Origin: Seribacter sp963934295
GTDB taxonomy: Bacteria; Verrucomicrobiota; Verrucomicrobiia; Opitutales; Seribacteraceae
NCBI GenBank assembly: GCA_963934295.1
Contig: CAWVXY010000016.1
Span: forward strand, 1 to 64,000
Direction: 5' to 3'
Length of the DNA stretch: 64,000 nucleotides
Every line of letters starts with the position of its first letter. Position 1 is the first letter of the stretch. Below, in pieces: positions 42,783 to 51,017 of the stretch. A program made the position numbers and the translations under genes. Below the pieces are notes generated by a model, which ran no database searches, had not been told where the DNA came from, and worked only from the letters and a program-made list of their open reading frames with translations.

Positions 42783-42789
42783 AAAAAAC

Positions 42790-43905
42790 TTAATGTAATA
42801 AAATGTGTTCAACAATCTCTAAGCCATAGCCTTCCAGACCAACTACTTTCCTACGGTCTCTGCTAAGCAATCGAATTTTCTTAATCCCTAGAGCAACTAA
42901 TATTTGAGCCCCAATTCCGTAATCACGAAAGTCCATTTTGGGAGTATGTGAAGCTTGCCTTAAATCAGCTCCACCTTTTTTATCGGCAAAATCAAGCTTT
43001 CGAGACTCCATGTAAAGCAATGTCCCCGATCCATTTTCAGCTATCATCTCGAGTGCCCTGTCGATACCGTTTGAATCATATCCTTTTTCAATCAAACCAA
43101 GTGCATCGGTTAGAACATTAGCACTTTGTACGCGAACGAGCGCGGTAGAATTATTCGGTTTGTCACCAAGTGTAAGTGCGTAGTGCATACGACTGTCTAA
43201 AACACTTCTAAATACATGCAATCTAAATTGGCCAGCCTTACAAGGGAAATCGGATTCAGAAATTTTTTCTATCAACTGGTCCCTTTTGTGACGATACTCG
43301 ATTAATGATGCGATGGAAATTAGTTTAAAACCCCATTTCTCCTTGAACTTTATCAATTCGGGGAGCCTTGCCATGCTACCATCTTCATTTAAAATCTCGC
43401 AAATTACTCCACTGGGATGAAGCCCTGCAAGAGAAGCCAGGTCAACTGCAGCCTCTGTATGACCCGCACGTTCCAAAACTCCCCCAGGTCTTGCCCGCAG
43501 CGGGAATACATGCCCCGGTTGCACCAGATCCTGAGAGGTTGCATTGGGATTCGCTAATATTTCGATTGTGGAGGATCGGTCATAGGCACTAATTCCAGTA
43601 GAGATTCCTTCGGCAGCATCTACTGAAACAGTAAAGTCTGTCCGCTGGGATTCCCGATTATTCTGAACCATGCTTGAAATCCCTAGGCGACTCAATTGTT
43701 TACTCATTAAAGGCACGCAAATCAAGCCACGTGCATGAAGAATCATTTGATTAATTGACTCAGGAGTTACCTTAGATGCTGCCATGATAAGGTCTCCTTC
43801 GTTCTCACGCCCTTCATCATCTGTTACAATTACTAAATTACCTTTGGCTATTTCAGCAATGGCATCTTCAACAAGGTCAAAACCTGCTATAGTTTGATTA
43901 GGCAT
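42790..43905 (-). CDS. ribBA: RibBA-type protein: intact DHBP synthase with degenerate GTP cyclohydrolase II domain
   Basis: The product is 371 residues from the ATG at 43905; an in-frame TTG lies 9 bp upstream. The N-terminal DHBP synthase half is intact: IVTDDEGRENEGDLIMAA, RGLICVPLMSKQLSRLG, RTDFTVSVDAAEGISTG and VLERAGHTEAAVDLASLAG. In the C-terminal half the GTP cyclohydrolase II zinc site is absent: the region expected to hold H-S-E-C-L-T-G-D and R-C-D-C-G reads VRVQSANVLTDALGLIEK and YDSNGIDRAL, without the three cysteines. The last block DYGIGAQILVALGIKKIRLL is kept. It probably makes only 3,4-dihydroxy-2-butanone 4-phosphate, with another GTP cyclohydrolase II elsewhere. It is first in the ribBA-ribH-nusB operon. 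Confidence 0.92.
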   Translation of the reverse strand: MPNQTIAGFDLVEDAIAEIAKGNLVIVTDDEGRENEGDLIMAASKVTPESINQMILHARGLICVPLMSKQLSRLGISSMVQNNRESQRTDFTVSVDAAEGISTGISAYDRSSTIEILANPNATSQDLVQPGHVFPLRARPGGVLERAGHTEAAVDLASLAGLHPSGVICEILNEDGSMARLPELIKFKEKWGFKLISIASLIEYRHKRDQLIEKISESDFPCKAGQFRLHVFRSVLDSRMHYALTLGDKPNNSTALVRVQSANVLTDALGLIEKGYDSNGIDRALEMIAENGSGTLLYMESRKLDFADKKGGADLRQASHTPKMDFRDYGIGAQILVALGIKKIRLLSRDRRKVVGLEGYGLEIVEHILLH

Positions 43906-43938
43906 AAAGAACAATTATGAGATTAAAAAAAGTATTGT

Positions 43939-43968
43939 ATAATATAAAGGAATACACCCTAATCACAA
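43939..43968 (-). promoter_or_regulatory. Candidate promoter of ribBA-ribH-nusB
   Basis: On the - strand TTGTGA (43968-43963) and TATTAT (43944-43939) are 18 bp apart, about 34 bp before the ATG. No FMN riboswitch is recognisable in the short leader. Confidence 0.45.
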
Positions 43969-44003
43969 CGCAATTCGATTTATACAGCGTGAATCTCTAA
44001 AAT

Positions 44004-46046
44004 TTATTTTTCGAGATTAAGTAGATTAGCAAAATCGGCTTCGCTAAGGATTTCAATTTCTAATTGTTGAGCTTTTGCGAGTTTTGAGCCAGCACCAGGG
44101 CCAGCGATCAAAAAGGTTGTCTTTTTGCTAACGCTGGATGTCACCTTGCCCCCGAGGCGTTCAATTTGCAAACCTGCTTCCTCCCGGGTGAATTGTGTAA
44201 GAGTTCCCGTCAGCACAAATGTTTTACCCTGAAATGGTAATGGTATATTATCACCCAAAGGATCAAGGGAAAGGTTTAGTCCATGCTTAGCCAACTTATC
44301 GATCATGGAACGATTACCCTCATCGATAAAAAACAGATAAATGCTCTGAGCCATGACTGAACCCACACCATCAATTGAAGTTAATTCTTCATCCGTGGCT
44401 TTCATTAAAGATTCAATTGATCTAAACTCTCGAGCTAAATCCTTTGATGCCGCGGCTCCCACATGCTTAATTCCCAAACCGCAGATAAACCTCCACAAGT
44501 CCTGCTTTTTACTCTCTTCTATTGAATAAATTAAATTATCCGCAGATTTTTCTGCAAACCCCTCTAATGATAAAAGCTGATCTTTGGTCAAAAAATAAAG
44601 ATCTGCTAAATCCTTAACAAGAGAACGACTCACAAGTTGGTCAATTACAGCTCCACCTAATGAATCTATATTCATACAACCCCTCGCTGCATAATATTCC
44701 AAACGTGCTTTTACTTGATCAGAGCAAAGATGATTAGGACATCGCCACGCTGATTCACCTTCGGTTTTTTCCAAAAGAGTTTCACAACATGGACAGATTG
44801 ATGGAAAAATGAATGCCTGCGATGTCAAACTTCTAGAAGAAAGGACAACTTCAATTACCTGAGGAATGATTTCACCTGCTTTCTCCACCACCACCACATC
44901 TCCAATACGAATATCCTTTCTTTCAATTTCATCTGCATTATGTAAGCTCGCTCGGGATACCGTTGTGCCTGCTAATTGAACAGCTTTCAAACATGCAACA
45001 GGGGTCACAGCACCCGTTCTTCCAACTTGAAGCTGGATATCTTCAAGTATGGTTTCCTGCCTTTCTGATTCAAACTTGTAAGCAATCGCCCATCTCGGAG
45101 CTTTTGCAGTAGAACCAGCGCGTTCTTGCATTACTAGAGAATCAAGTTTGATAACTGCACCATCAGTTGGATATGTGTAAGAATCTCTAAGTTGATTAAG
45201 TTCAGAAATTTTATTCCATGCTTCGCTTGCAGAGGAAACCCTGCTAAAAAACTCTACCACTGGAAACCCCCAATCCTTAATCATCTCATGAAAAACAGAA
45301 AGGGAAGAAAAATAACCTGCGGGTTCGCATGCCCCCAATCCATAAAGAACAATCTTTAACTTCCGTTTCCTTGCCTCCCGAGAGTCCAAGAGTTTGACTG
45401 TGCCTGCAGTAAGGTTTCGAGGGTTGGCATATAGATCAAGGTCCTTTTCTACCCTGTGCTGATTAATTCTTTCAAACTCATCGTGCTCCATGAAAATCTC
45501 GCCTCGAATTTCTAATGAGTCAGGAAACCCATTCGCCGGAATTTCTTGAGGTAATTCTTTTATGTGCAGAATGTTTTGTGTAATCACATCTCCCTCCACT
45601 CCATTACCACGTGTAGTTGCCTTGGAAAGACTCCCGTTTTTATATGTCAGAGAAACAGCCACACCATCAATTTTAGGCTCAACTACATAGGACCTCGATT
45701 CAGAATCCAAAATTTTTGACAATCTTTTATCAAAATCAAAGAATTCAACTTCATCATAGGTATTATCTAAGCTAAGCATTGGAGATAAATGCTGATGAGA
45801 TGCAAATTCTTCCAGTCGATCATCTCCCACCAAAGGGGATCCGACTGAACCTTTCGGGTTTAGCCCAGCTTCCGATTCAGTGAATAAGCCGAGTGGATCA
45901 TCAATAGAAATAAGCGAGTCTAATTCAGCCTTCAATCGATCATACTCACGATCGCTTATCGTAGGTTTACCATGACGATAATATGCATCGTCATGAAATG
46001 ATAAAATCTCTTTAAGCTCTTGCTTTCGCTCATCCCTTTTATTCAT
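44004..46046 (-). CDS. ligA: NAD-dependent DNA ligase LigA
   Basis: The 680-residue product has all LigA parts. The N-terminal Ia domain is DDAYYRHGKPTISDREYD, and the adenylated Lys lies in VEPKIDGVAVSL (about residue 125). TRGNGVEGDVITQNILHIKE and LEIRGEIFM follow, with AIAYKFESERQETILEDI leading to the OB fold. The zinc finger is CPCCETLLEKTEG with the second pair in WRCPNHLC. HhH motifs surround LSLEGFAEKSADNL and the BRCT domain is GKTFVLTGTLTQFTREEAG. It seals nicks with NAD+ and is essential. It lies alone between ribBA and the aminotransferase on the - strand; the upstream gene ends 18 bp before its start, so co-transcription is possible. Confidence 0.97.
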   Translation of the reverse strand: MNKRDERKQELKEILSFHDDAYYRHGKPTISDREYDRLKAELDSLISIDDPLGLFTESEAGLNPKGSVGSPLVGDDRLEEFASHQHLSPMLSLDNTYDEVEFFDFDKRLSKILDSESRSYVVEPKIDGVAVSLTYKNGSLSKATTRGNGVEGDVITQNILHIKELPQEIPANGFPDSLEIRGEIFMEHDEFERINQHRVEKDLDLYANPRNLTAGTVKLLDSREARKRKLKIVLYGLGACEPAGYFSSLSVFHEMIKDWGFPVVEFFSRVSSASEAWNKISELNQLRDSYTYPTDGAVIKLDSLVMQERAGSTAKAPRWAIAYKFESERQETILEDIQLQVGRTGAVTPVACLKAVQLAGTTVSRASLHNADEIERKDIRIGDVVVVEKAGEIIPQVIEVVLSSRSLTSQAFIFPSICPCCETLLEKTEGESAWRCPNHLCSDQVKARLEYYAARGCMNIDSLGGAVIDQLVSRSLVKDLADLYFLTKDQLLSLEGFAEKSADNLIYSIEESKKQDLWRFICGLGIKHVGAAASKDLAREFRSIESLMKATDEELTSIDGVGSVMAQSIYLFFIDEGNRSMIDKLAKHGLNLSLDPLGDNIPLPFQGKTFVLTGTLTQFTREEAGLQIERLGGKVTSSVSKKTTFLIAGPGAGSKLAKAQQLEIEILSEADFANLLNLEK

Positions 46047-46064
46047 TTTAAAGCAAAAATGAAA

Positions 46065-47216
46065 TTACAAGCCCGAAACTGCAATTTGCATTCTATCTAT
46101 TGCCATCTCAAGCAAATCTCTGGTGCATCCAAGATTCAAACGAAGAAAGCCTGGAGCACCAAAATCAGAACCATCTGAAAGTCCAACTCCAGCATTTTCA
46201 AAAAAAGAATGAGGGGAATCGACACTTATTCCCCGTGCATCAATCCACAGAAGGTAGGTTGCCTCGGGAGAGTAGGGCGATAGACCCTCCATTTTCGATA
46301 TTTCATTAAATGCAAAATCTCTGTTACTGCGCAAATAGATCAACAACCTGTCACGCCATTCATCACCATTTCGATATGCCTCTTCGGCTAACCTAAACCC
46401 CATAGCTGGGGGGTCTGGAACAATACCCTTCATTGAAACTTTAAAACGCCTCCTTAAGCCTGGATTAGAGATAACCGCAAAAGAACATCCAAAACCCGGA
46501 AGGTTGAATGTTTTACTAGGTGCCATTAGAGTTATCGTGCGATCTGCAATTTCCTCGCTCAATGACGCAAATGGAATGTGCTTTAATCCAGAATCTAAAA
46601 TAAGATCACAATGAATTTCATCGGAACAAATAAAAAGGCCACGCTCGATTATATATTCTCCCAACTTTACCAATTCCTCTCTTGAGAAATTGGTACCCAC
46701 GGGGTTATGTGGATGGCATAACATAAATAAATCTCCTTCTTGAGTCTCAAGATTATTTAATTTATCAAAATCAATTGTAAACCTGTCGTTTTCCAAAAGC
46801 ATCGGAATTCTAGTTGAAGCGATACCAAAATTTCCGGGTGCAGACAAAAAGGGTGGATACACTGGGGTGTTTGTAATGACCTGGCTCGACTCGTTTTCAA
46901 AAGCACGACAGGTAACATTCAAACCGCAAACCATACCAGGTAGCCAAATGAGCCAATTTTGATTAATGGACCAATCGTAAAGTTCCTTGGTTCGGGATAT
47001 AACCACATCATAAAGCCCAGAAGGACAAATCCCGTATCCAAAGTTTCCATCCGCACAAATCTCCTCAGCTAAATCTATGACACACTGCGGTGAACGGAAA
47101 TCCATATCCGCAACCCACAAAGGTAAAATGTCTAAGGTATTATACTTAGACCATTTAAGGCTACTAGCCCCAAAACGATCTGGGACTACATCAAAGAATT
47201 TGTCTTTAACCCTCAA
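46065..47216 (-). CDS. patB: PLP-dependent aminotransferase/C-S lyase, MalY-PatB family
   Basis: The 383-residue fold-type I PLP enzyme has an N-terminus, SSLKWSKYNTLDILPLWVAD, that fits the PatB/MalY group. The cofactor region includes GVxxFSREELVKL-like CHPHNPVGTNFSREELVKL, SDEIHCDLIL, and the Schiff-base Lys in MAPSKTFNLPGFGCSFAV (about residue 232). Such enzymes cleave cystathionine or related beta-substituted amino acids; some act as transaminases. The only reasonable start ahead of the conserved N-terminus is TTG at 47216. It precedes ligA by 18 bp. PatB versus another member of the family cannot be separated here. Confidence 0.85.
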   Translation of the reverse strand: MRVKDKFFDVVPDRFGASSLKWSKYNTLDILPLWVADMDFRSPQCVIDLAEEICADGNFGYGICPSGLYDVVISRTKELYDWSINQNWLIWLPGMVCGLNVTCRAFENESSQVITNTPVYPPFLSAPGNFGIASTRIPMLLENDRFTIDFDKLNNLETQEGDLFMLCHPHNPVGTNFSREELVKLGEYIIERGLFICSDEIHCDLILDSGLKHIPFASLSEEIADRTITLMAPSKTFNLPGFGCSFAVISNPGLRRRFKVSMKGIVPDPPAMGFRLAEEAYRNGDEWRDRLLIYLRSNRDFAFNEISKMEGLSPYSPEATYLLWIDARGISVDSPHSFFENAGVGLSDGSDFGAPGFLRLNLGCTRDLLEMAIDRMQIAVSGL

Positions 47217-47243
47217 TAAAGCCCGCCAGCTTTCAAAGTAATT

Positions 47244-47852
47244 TTATTGCCAAGAATAAAGATACTTAAGACCTATAAAATCAACTTCCTGATCAAAAGA
47301 ATGGTTGTACTCTAATGCTACCCCATGAACATCATTTATCCACCAAGTAAGTCCTAAATCAAAAAGAAAGTCATTCTCCCCAAAATCAGACCATAGACCT
47401 TTAAACTTCCCTCCAAGTGACATTGAGAAATAATCTGTAAAAAGAATTTCTGTTCCAGCAAGAAAACTCCAAGTAAAGCCATCATCACCCAATCGAACCT
47501 TTGGACCATCATCTAGATAAGATAATCCAATGCCAGCAAACGGGCGAAACATTCCATTTTGAAAAATATAATCATCATAGTGATAGATATAATCTAAACC
47601 GAGTTCCCATGAGGAATCATCTGCATTGTTAAGTTCTACATTTCCATAGTTAAAATACAGGGAGAAATCTGCAGAATCGGATGCTGGACTGTTAGCGCTT
47701 AGGTTGAGGAAGTCACCTTCCATATCACCGGTCTTTCCTCCATCTGCCATAGCGTATCCGAATCCAAAATAATACTCGCCCAAGCGGGACTTTGAAAAAG
47801 ATATGGAAACAATAGTTGTTAAAAGGATTAAGATAGAAGCACTAATTTTCAT
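47244..47852 (-). CDS. Outer-membrane beta-barrel protein, OmpW/OmpA-barrel-like
   Basis: The product has 202 residues with a signal peptide (ASILILLTTIVSISFSKS). The mature part alternates polar and hydrophobic residues in strand-length steps with many aromatic residues (GEYYFGFGYAMADGGKTGD; FRPFAGIGLSYLDDGPKV; FSMSLGGKFKGLWSDFGEN) and ends HSFDQEVDFIGLKYLYSWQ. This fits an 8-stranded outer-membrane barrel. No specific family was recognised and the function is unknown. It starts 60 bp after the end of the PLD gene and ends 27 bp before the aminotransferase start. Confidence 0.7.
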   Translation of the reverse strand: MKISASILILLTTIVSISFSKSRLGEYYFGFGYAMADGGKTGDMEGDFLNLSANSPASDSADFSLYFNYGNVELNNADDSSWELGLDYIYHYDDYIFQNGMFRPFAGIGLSYLDDGPKVRLGDDGFTWSFLAGTEILFTDYFSMSLGGKFKGLWSDFGENDFLFDLGLTWWINDVHGVALEYNHSFDQEVDFIGLKYLYSWQ

Positions 47853-47912
47853 TAACTTAATAAAAAAGTTATTGAAGAGGTAGTCAACTAGTTATGAAAT
47901 TAATATATCTGT

Positions 47913-49811
47913 TCACAATAGAGGTTTAAATATCATTCCAGTTGCCTTGAAAATACGTGTTGAAATTTGCTTTTTCGCAAAAAATGAAAGGTTGGGGAAA
48001 TTACCAATATTTTTCCAATTTTGATAAAAATCTTTGTGACCAGGTTGGACGGGAGATTTACCTGATTTAAGTTCAAAAGAAGCATGTGGGCGAATGGGCC
48101 ATAGATCGATAAATGGAATTGCCTCAGAGAAACGATATAAAAACTTGTTAAGAAGGCTTAATATAGGTCTATTTTTTTTGATACTGATTAAGTAACTATT
48201 TTCAGGAGAGATATCCGAAAGAATACGATGCCTCAATAAATTGGAAAACTGTTTATCGTGAATGATTAGACCAAGCTCAGTATTATATATTTCAGAGCGA
48301 GGATCTAAATTAAAAGAACCAACAAACGAAACTCTGTCGTCAATTACTGAAGATTTTGCATGCAGTGACAAAAAAGGAGCAGTTTCTAAAAAAGGATTCT
48401 CTCGACTCTGCCTTAAAGCCTCTGATTCGCCAAGACTTACCTTTGTCTCAAAAGGAAATTTCTTAATATTGAAGTTATTCCTACCCTGATACTCATATTC
48501 TCTCTCAAAAGGCTTACGTTGTAAAAGTTTGTCATAACTCATCATCTTTGAAATCTCGCTTGGGATGGGCTTGAATTCCCACATTTCAAGACCTAAGTCT
48601 TCTAGATAAATTCTCTTCTCATTATAGTTAGCCGCATAAGTAGCCCAATTATCTGTAGCCGCAAGGCTATTTGTAGATATAACAACTTCTACTCCTTTTT
48701 TCTTCAATTCACGAAACGCTTTTTGCGTATCACTACTTAAAACTACATACGGAGACTGAATTAAAATCTCTTCTTGAGCACCCTTCATCAGACCTAATAA
48801 CCTTTTACTTACAGCTGAATTGTAATCGGGTGCTTTCTCGACTTTATTAGGTAAATCATATATCCACTCGATACGATCAACTTCAATTAATTCTTTAATA
48901 AAGAGAGAATTAATTAAGCTTTCATCAGATGCCTTGTTACTTATCTCATTAAAAATATTGTATTCAAAGAAACGATTTTTCTGCATTGATCTTGAAAATG
49001 TATTTCGTGAAATAATTCGGCTAACATCAACAAGCTCCCTCGTAGGGATTGATTGATCAGAGTACCAATATATTTTGAAGCATTTTGAAACCTCCCGTGC
49101 ATCTGGTAATACAACAAGAACATCACGATCTTTATAATTCATTCCTATAACCTGATCAAAATAGTGGTTATTGATATTCCTTCCTCCAGTTACTGCAAAA
49201 ACATCATCAATAAGGAAAAGTTTATTATGCAAACGGGCATTATAATCATGAAAATCTATAGCAAGATCTGAAAACTTTTCGAAGAATGAGGGTGCCAATT
49301 TTTTTGCACTTGGATTAAAGTATTTAATTTCAAAATTTGGATCAAGTGTTGAGAGGAAAGCAATCATCTCGGGCTGATGCTCATTAAACATATGATCGAT
49401 TAATAATTTCACTTTAACTCCCTTTTCCTGATTTGCTCTTATCAATTCCCAAAGAATGAATTTTCCCACTTCGTCAAACTCCCATGAAAAAGTTTGAATC
49501 GAAATACTTTCTTTGGCCGATCGAATTAAATTTATTCTCAGAATTAATGCCTCCTCTCCATGATTTAATAAAAGTGCCCTAGGATAACCGGACTCGGATA
49601 CCTTCGCTCGCTCCATTGCCCACAACTCACCCGTTCCATCATTACCCAAGTCTTGTCTCGGGACAGAATCAATAAAAGGTTCAAACTTTTGAAGTGATTG
49701 ATTTCTACAGGAGCCCATGCTTAGAAGAGTACACAGAAAGCAAATAAACTTTGATTGTTGAAACAGGAACCTAAGTCGAAGGGACTTCCCATGAATGCTT
49801 TTCTTTTTCAC
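47913..49811 (-). CDS. Phospholipase D-family protein (cardiolipin synthase-like), two HKD motifs
   Basis: The 632-residue product has both HKD motifs: ARLHNKLFLIDDVFAVTGGR (about residue 194) and SLHAKSSVIDDRVSFVGSFN (about 483). NLDPRSEIYNTELGLI after the second is typical of cardiolipin synthases and related phosphatidyl transferases. The N-terminus has a hydrophobic stretch ending LLSMGSC, which might be a lipoprotein signal, although it is not a standard lipobox. The start is GTG overlapping the TGA of the MFS gene, so translation is coupled. It could transfer phosphatidyl groups in the periplasm or act as a phospholipase. Together with the MFS gene it resembles LplT-Aas-like or ClsC-MdoC-like pairs only in concept. 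Confidence 0.85.
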   Translation of the reverse strand: MKKKSIHGKSLRLRFLFQQSKFICFLCTLLSMGSCRNQSLQKFEPFIDSVPRQDLGNDGTGELWAMERAKVSESGYPRALLLNHGEEALILRINLIRSAKESISIQTFSWEFDEVGKFILWELIRANQEKGVKVKLLIDHMFNEHQPEMIAFLSTLDPNFEIKYFNPSAKKLAPSFFEKFSDLAIDFHDYNARLHNKLFLIDDVFAVTGGRNINNHYFDQVIGMNYKDRDVLVVLPDAREVSKCFKIYWYSDQSIPTRELVDVSRIISRNTFSRSMQKNRFFEYNIFNEISNKASDESLINSLFIKELIEVDRIEWIYDLPNKVEKAPDYNSAVSKRLLGLMKGAQEEILIQSPYVVLSSDTQKAFRELKKKGVEVVISTNSLAATDNWATYAANYNEKRIYLEDLGLEMWEFKPIPSEISKMMSYDKLLQRKPFEREYEYQGRNNFNIKKFPFETKVSLGESEALRQSRENPFLETAPFLSLHAKSSVIDDRVSFVGSFNLDPRSEIYNTELGLIIHDKQFSNLLRHRILSDISPENSYLISIKKNRPILSLLNKFLYRFSEAIPFIDLWPIRPHASFELKSGKSPVQPGHKDFYQNWKNIGNFPNLSFFAKKQISTRIFKATGMIFKPLL

Positions 49812-50995
49812 ACGCTTAGTCTGGGAGATTTTATTTCACTTAAAAAAATGAGCACAGAAGCAAGAATTAAAAACGATGAGCAATAGGTTACTCCCTTAAA
49901 TCCAACTAACCCAAGGACAAAGTATCCTAAAAAGGGAGCGAGGGCACCTCTAATTCCAGTCATAAATACATGCGCTCCCATATAATCGGACTCGCGACCA
50001 TCAGGTGCGATCTTCATAACCCATAAACTCCAAGCAATGGAAGCACCTCCAGTTGCAATCCCTCCAAGAATAGCACCCGTCGCCAAGCCCCAAAATGTTG
50101 TGGATGAAAAGAAGATAATAATCGAAAACAGCAAAAAGAAATTTAAACTCAATCGATAGGGCACGAATGAAATTTGATCGAAAAGTTTACCCCAAATTCG
50201 AGATGTTAGAACACCAGAAAGCATAGATATGCCAAAAAGAATTGCTATTTGCTTGTTGGTCATCCCCATTCCGCTATCTCCGGCCACATATTCGATTCGT
50301 ACAGGAATTGTCATAATGACACCGAGCCCCATTAACATCCATCCGAACAACATTTTCCTGAATAATCGATCTTTATAAATATAAGTTAAACCTCCCAGTA
50401 AACTTGAAGATGACTCAGCATTTTTAACAGCTGTAGATGGAATTAAAAACAGGGCAACTGAGGAAGAAAATGCAATCAAGCCCATCCCCCAAAAAAGAAA
50501 GTTATAGTGGCTACCATTTTGATCTAAATACACACCAAAAAGATAGGAGAAAATCATACCAATGCTGGAAGCGAAAATAAAATTCCATGAAACACTTCTT
50601 CCACGATTACTAGAATTGTAATTTGATGAGTATACATGAATCATTAACCCGGGCATTTGAGATAAAGATATTTGAGCGACCAACAGGCAAGCAGTGTAAG
50701 GCAAAATACTTTTCACCTGAGAACAAAACATTAAACTTAAACTACAAATCAACATAATAAATCCAGCAATATGAGTAACCGGCTTTTGTAAAAGAGCAGA
50801 AAGTTTTGAAGTCCACGGCATTAAAAAAAAGCCAAATGCAGAACCAGCAGCTAATAATGATTTAAACCCCTGAGATGCATCAAGAAATCTAATTGCGATA
50901 AGGATTACAAAAACATTGAAGCCCACTTCCAAAATTCCGTTTAAAGAACAACGGAAAAGATCTAGCCTAAAGGTTCTTTGGCTTAAATCCTTCAA
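49808..50995 (-). CDS. MFS transporter
   Basis: The 395-residue product has about twelve hydrophobic segments (for example LRFLDASQGFKSLLAAG-type loops between FNVFVILIAI and GSAFGFFLMPW; later LFGISMLSGVLTSRIWGKLF and PFLGYFVLGLVGFKGVTYC). The DRLFRKMLFGWMLMGLGVI block and the 6+6 organisation fit the major facilitator superfamily. The start appears to be TTG. The gene lies 22 bp after the K+-channel gene and overlaps the PLD gene, suggesting an operon. The substrate is not evident; a phospholipid or peptidoglycan-related substrate is one idea from the PLD neighbour. Confidence 0.8.
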   Translation of the reverse strand: MKDLSQRTFRLDLFRCSLNGILEVGFNVFVILIAIRFLDASQGFKSLLAAGSAFGFFLMPWTSKLSALLQKPVTHIAGFIMLICSLSLMFCSQVKSILPYTACLLVAQISLSQMPGLMIHVYSSNYNSSNRGRSVSWNFIFASSIGMIFSYLFGVYLDQNGSHYNFLFWGMGLIAFSSSVALFLIPSTAVKNAESSSSLLGGLTYIYKDRLFRKMLFGWMLMGLGVIMTIPVRIEYVAGDSGMGMTNKQIAILFGISMLSGVLTSRIWGKLFDQISFVPYRLSLNFFLLFSIIIFFSSTTFWGLATGAILGGIATGGASIAWSLWVMKIAPDGRESDYMGAHVFMTGIRGALAPFLGYFVLGLVGFKGVTYCSSFLILASVLIFLSEIKSPRLSV

Positions 50996-51017
50996 GCAAA
51001 GTTTAAGCTAAGAAAGT

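Noticed and set aside
44004..44030. AATCTC/GAGATT inverted repeat around the ligA stop codon as a terminator
   Set aside because: Six-base arms with a loop of about 15 bases and no T-run make a functional terminator unlikely.
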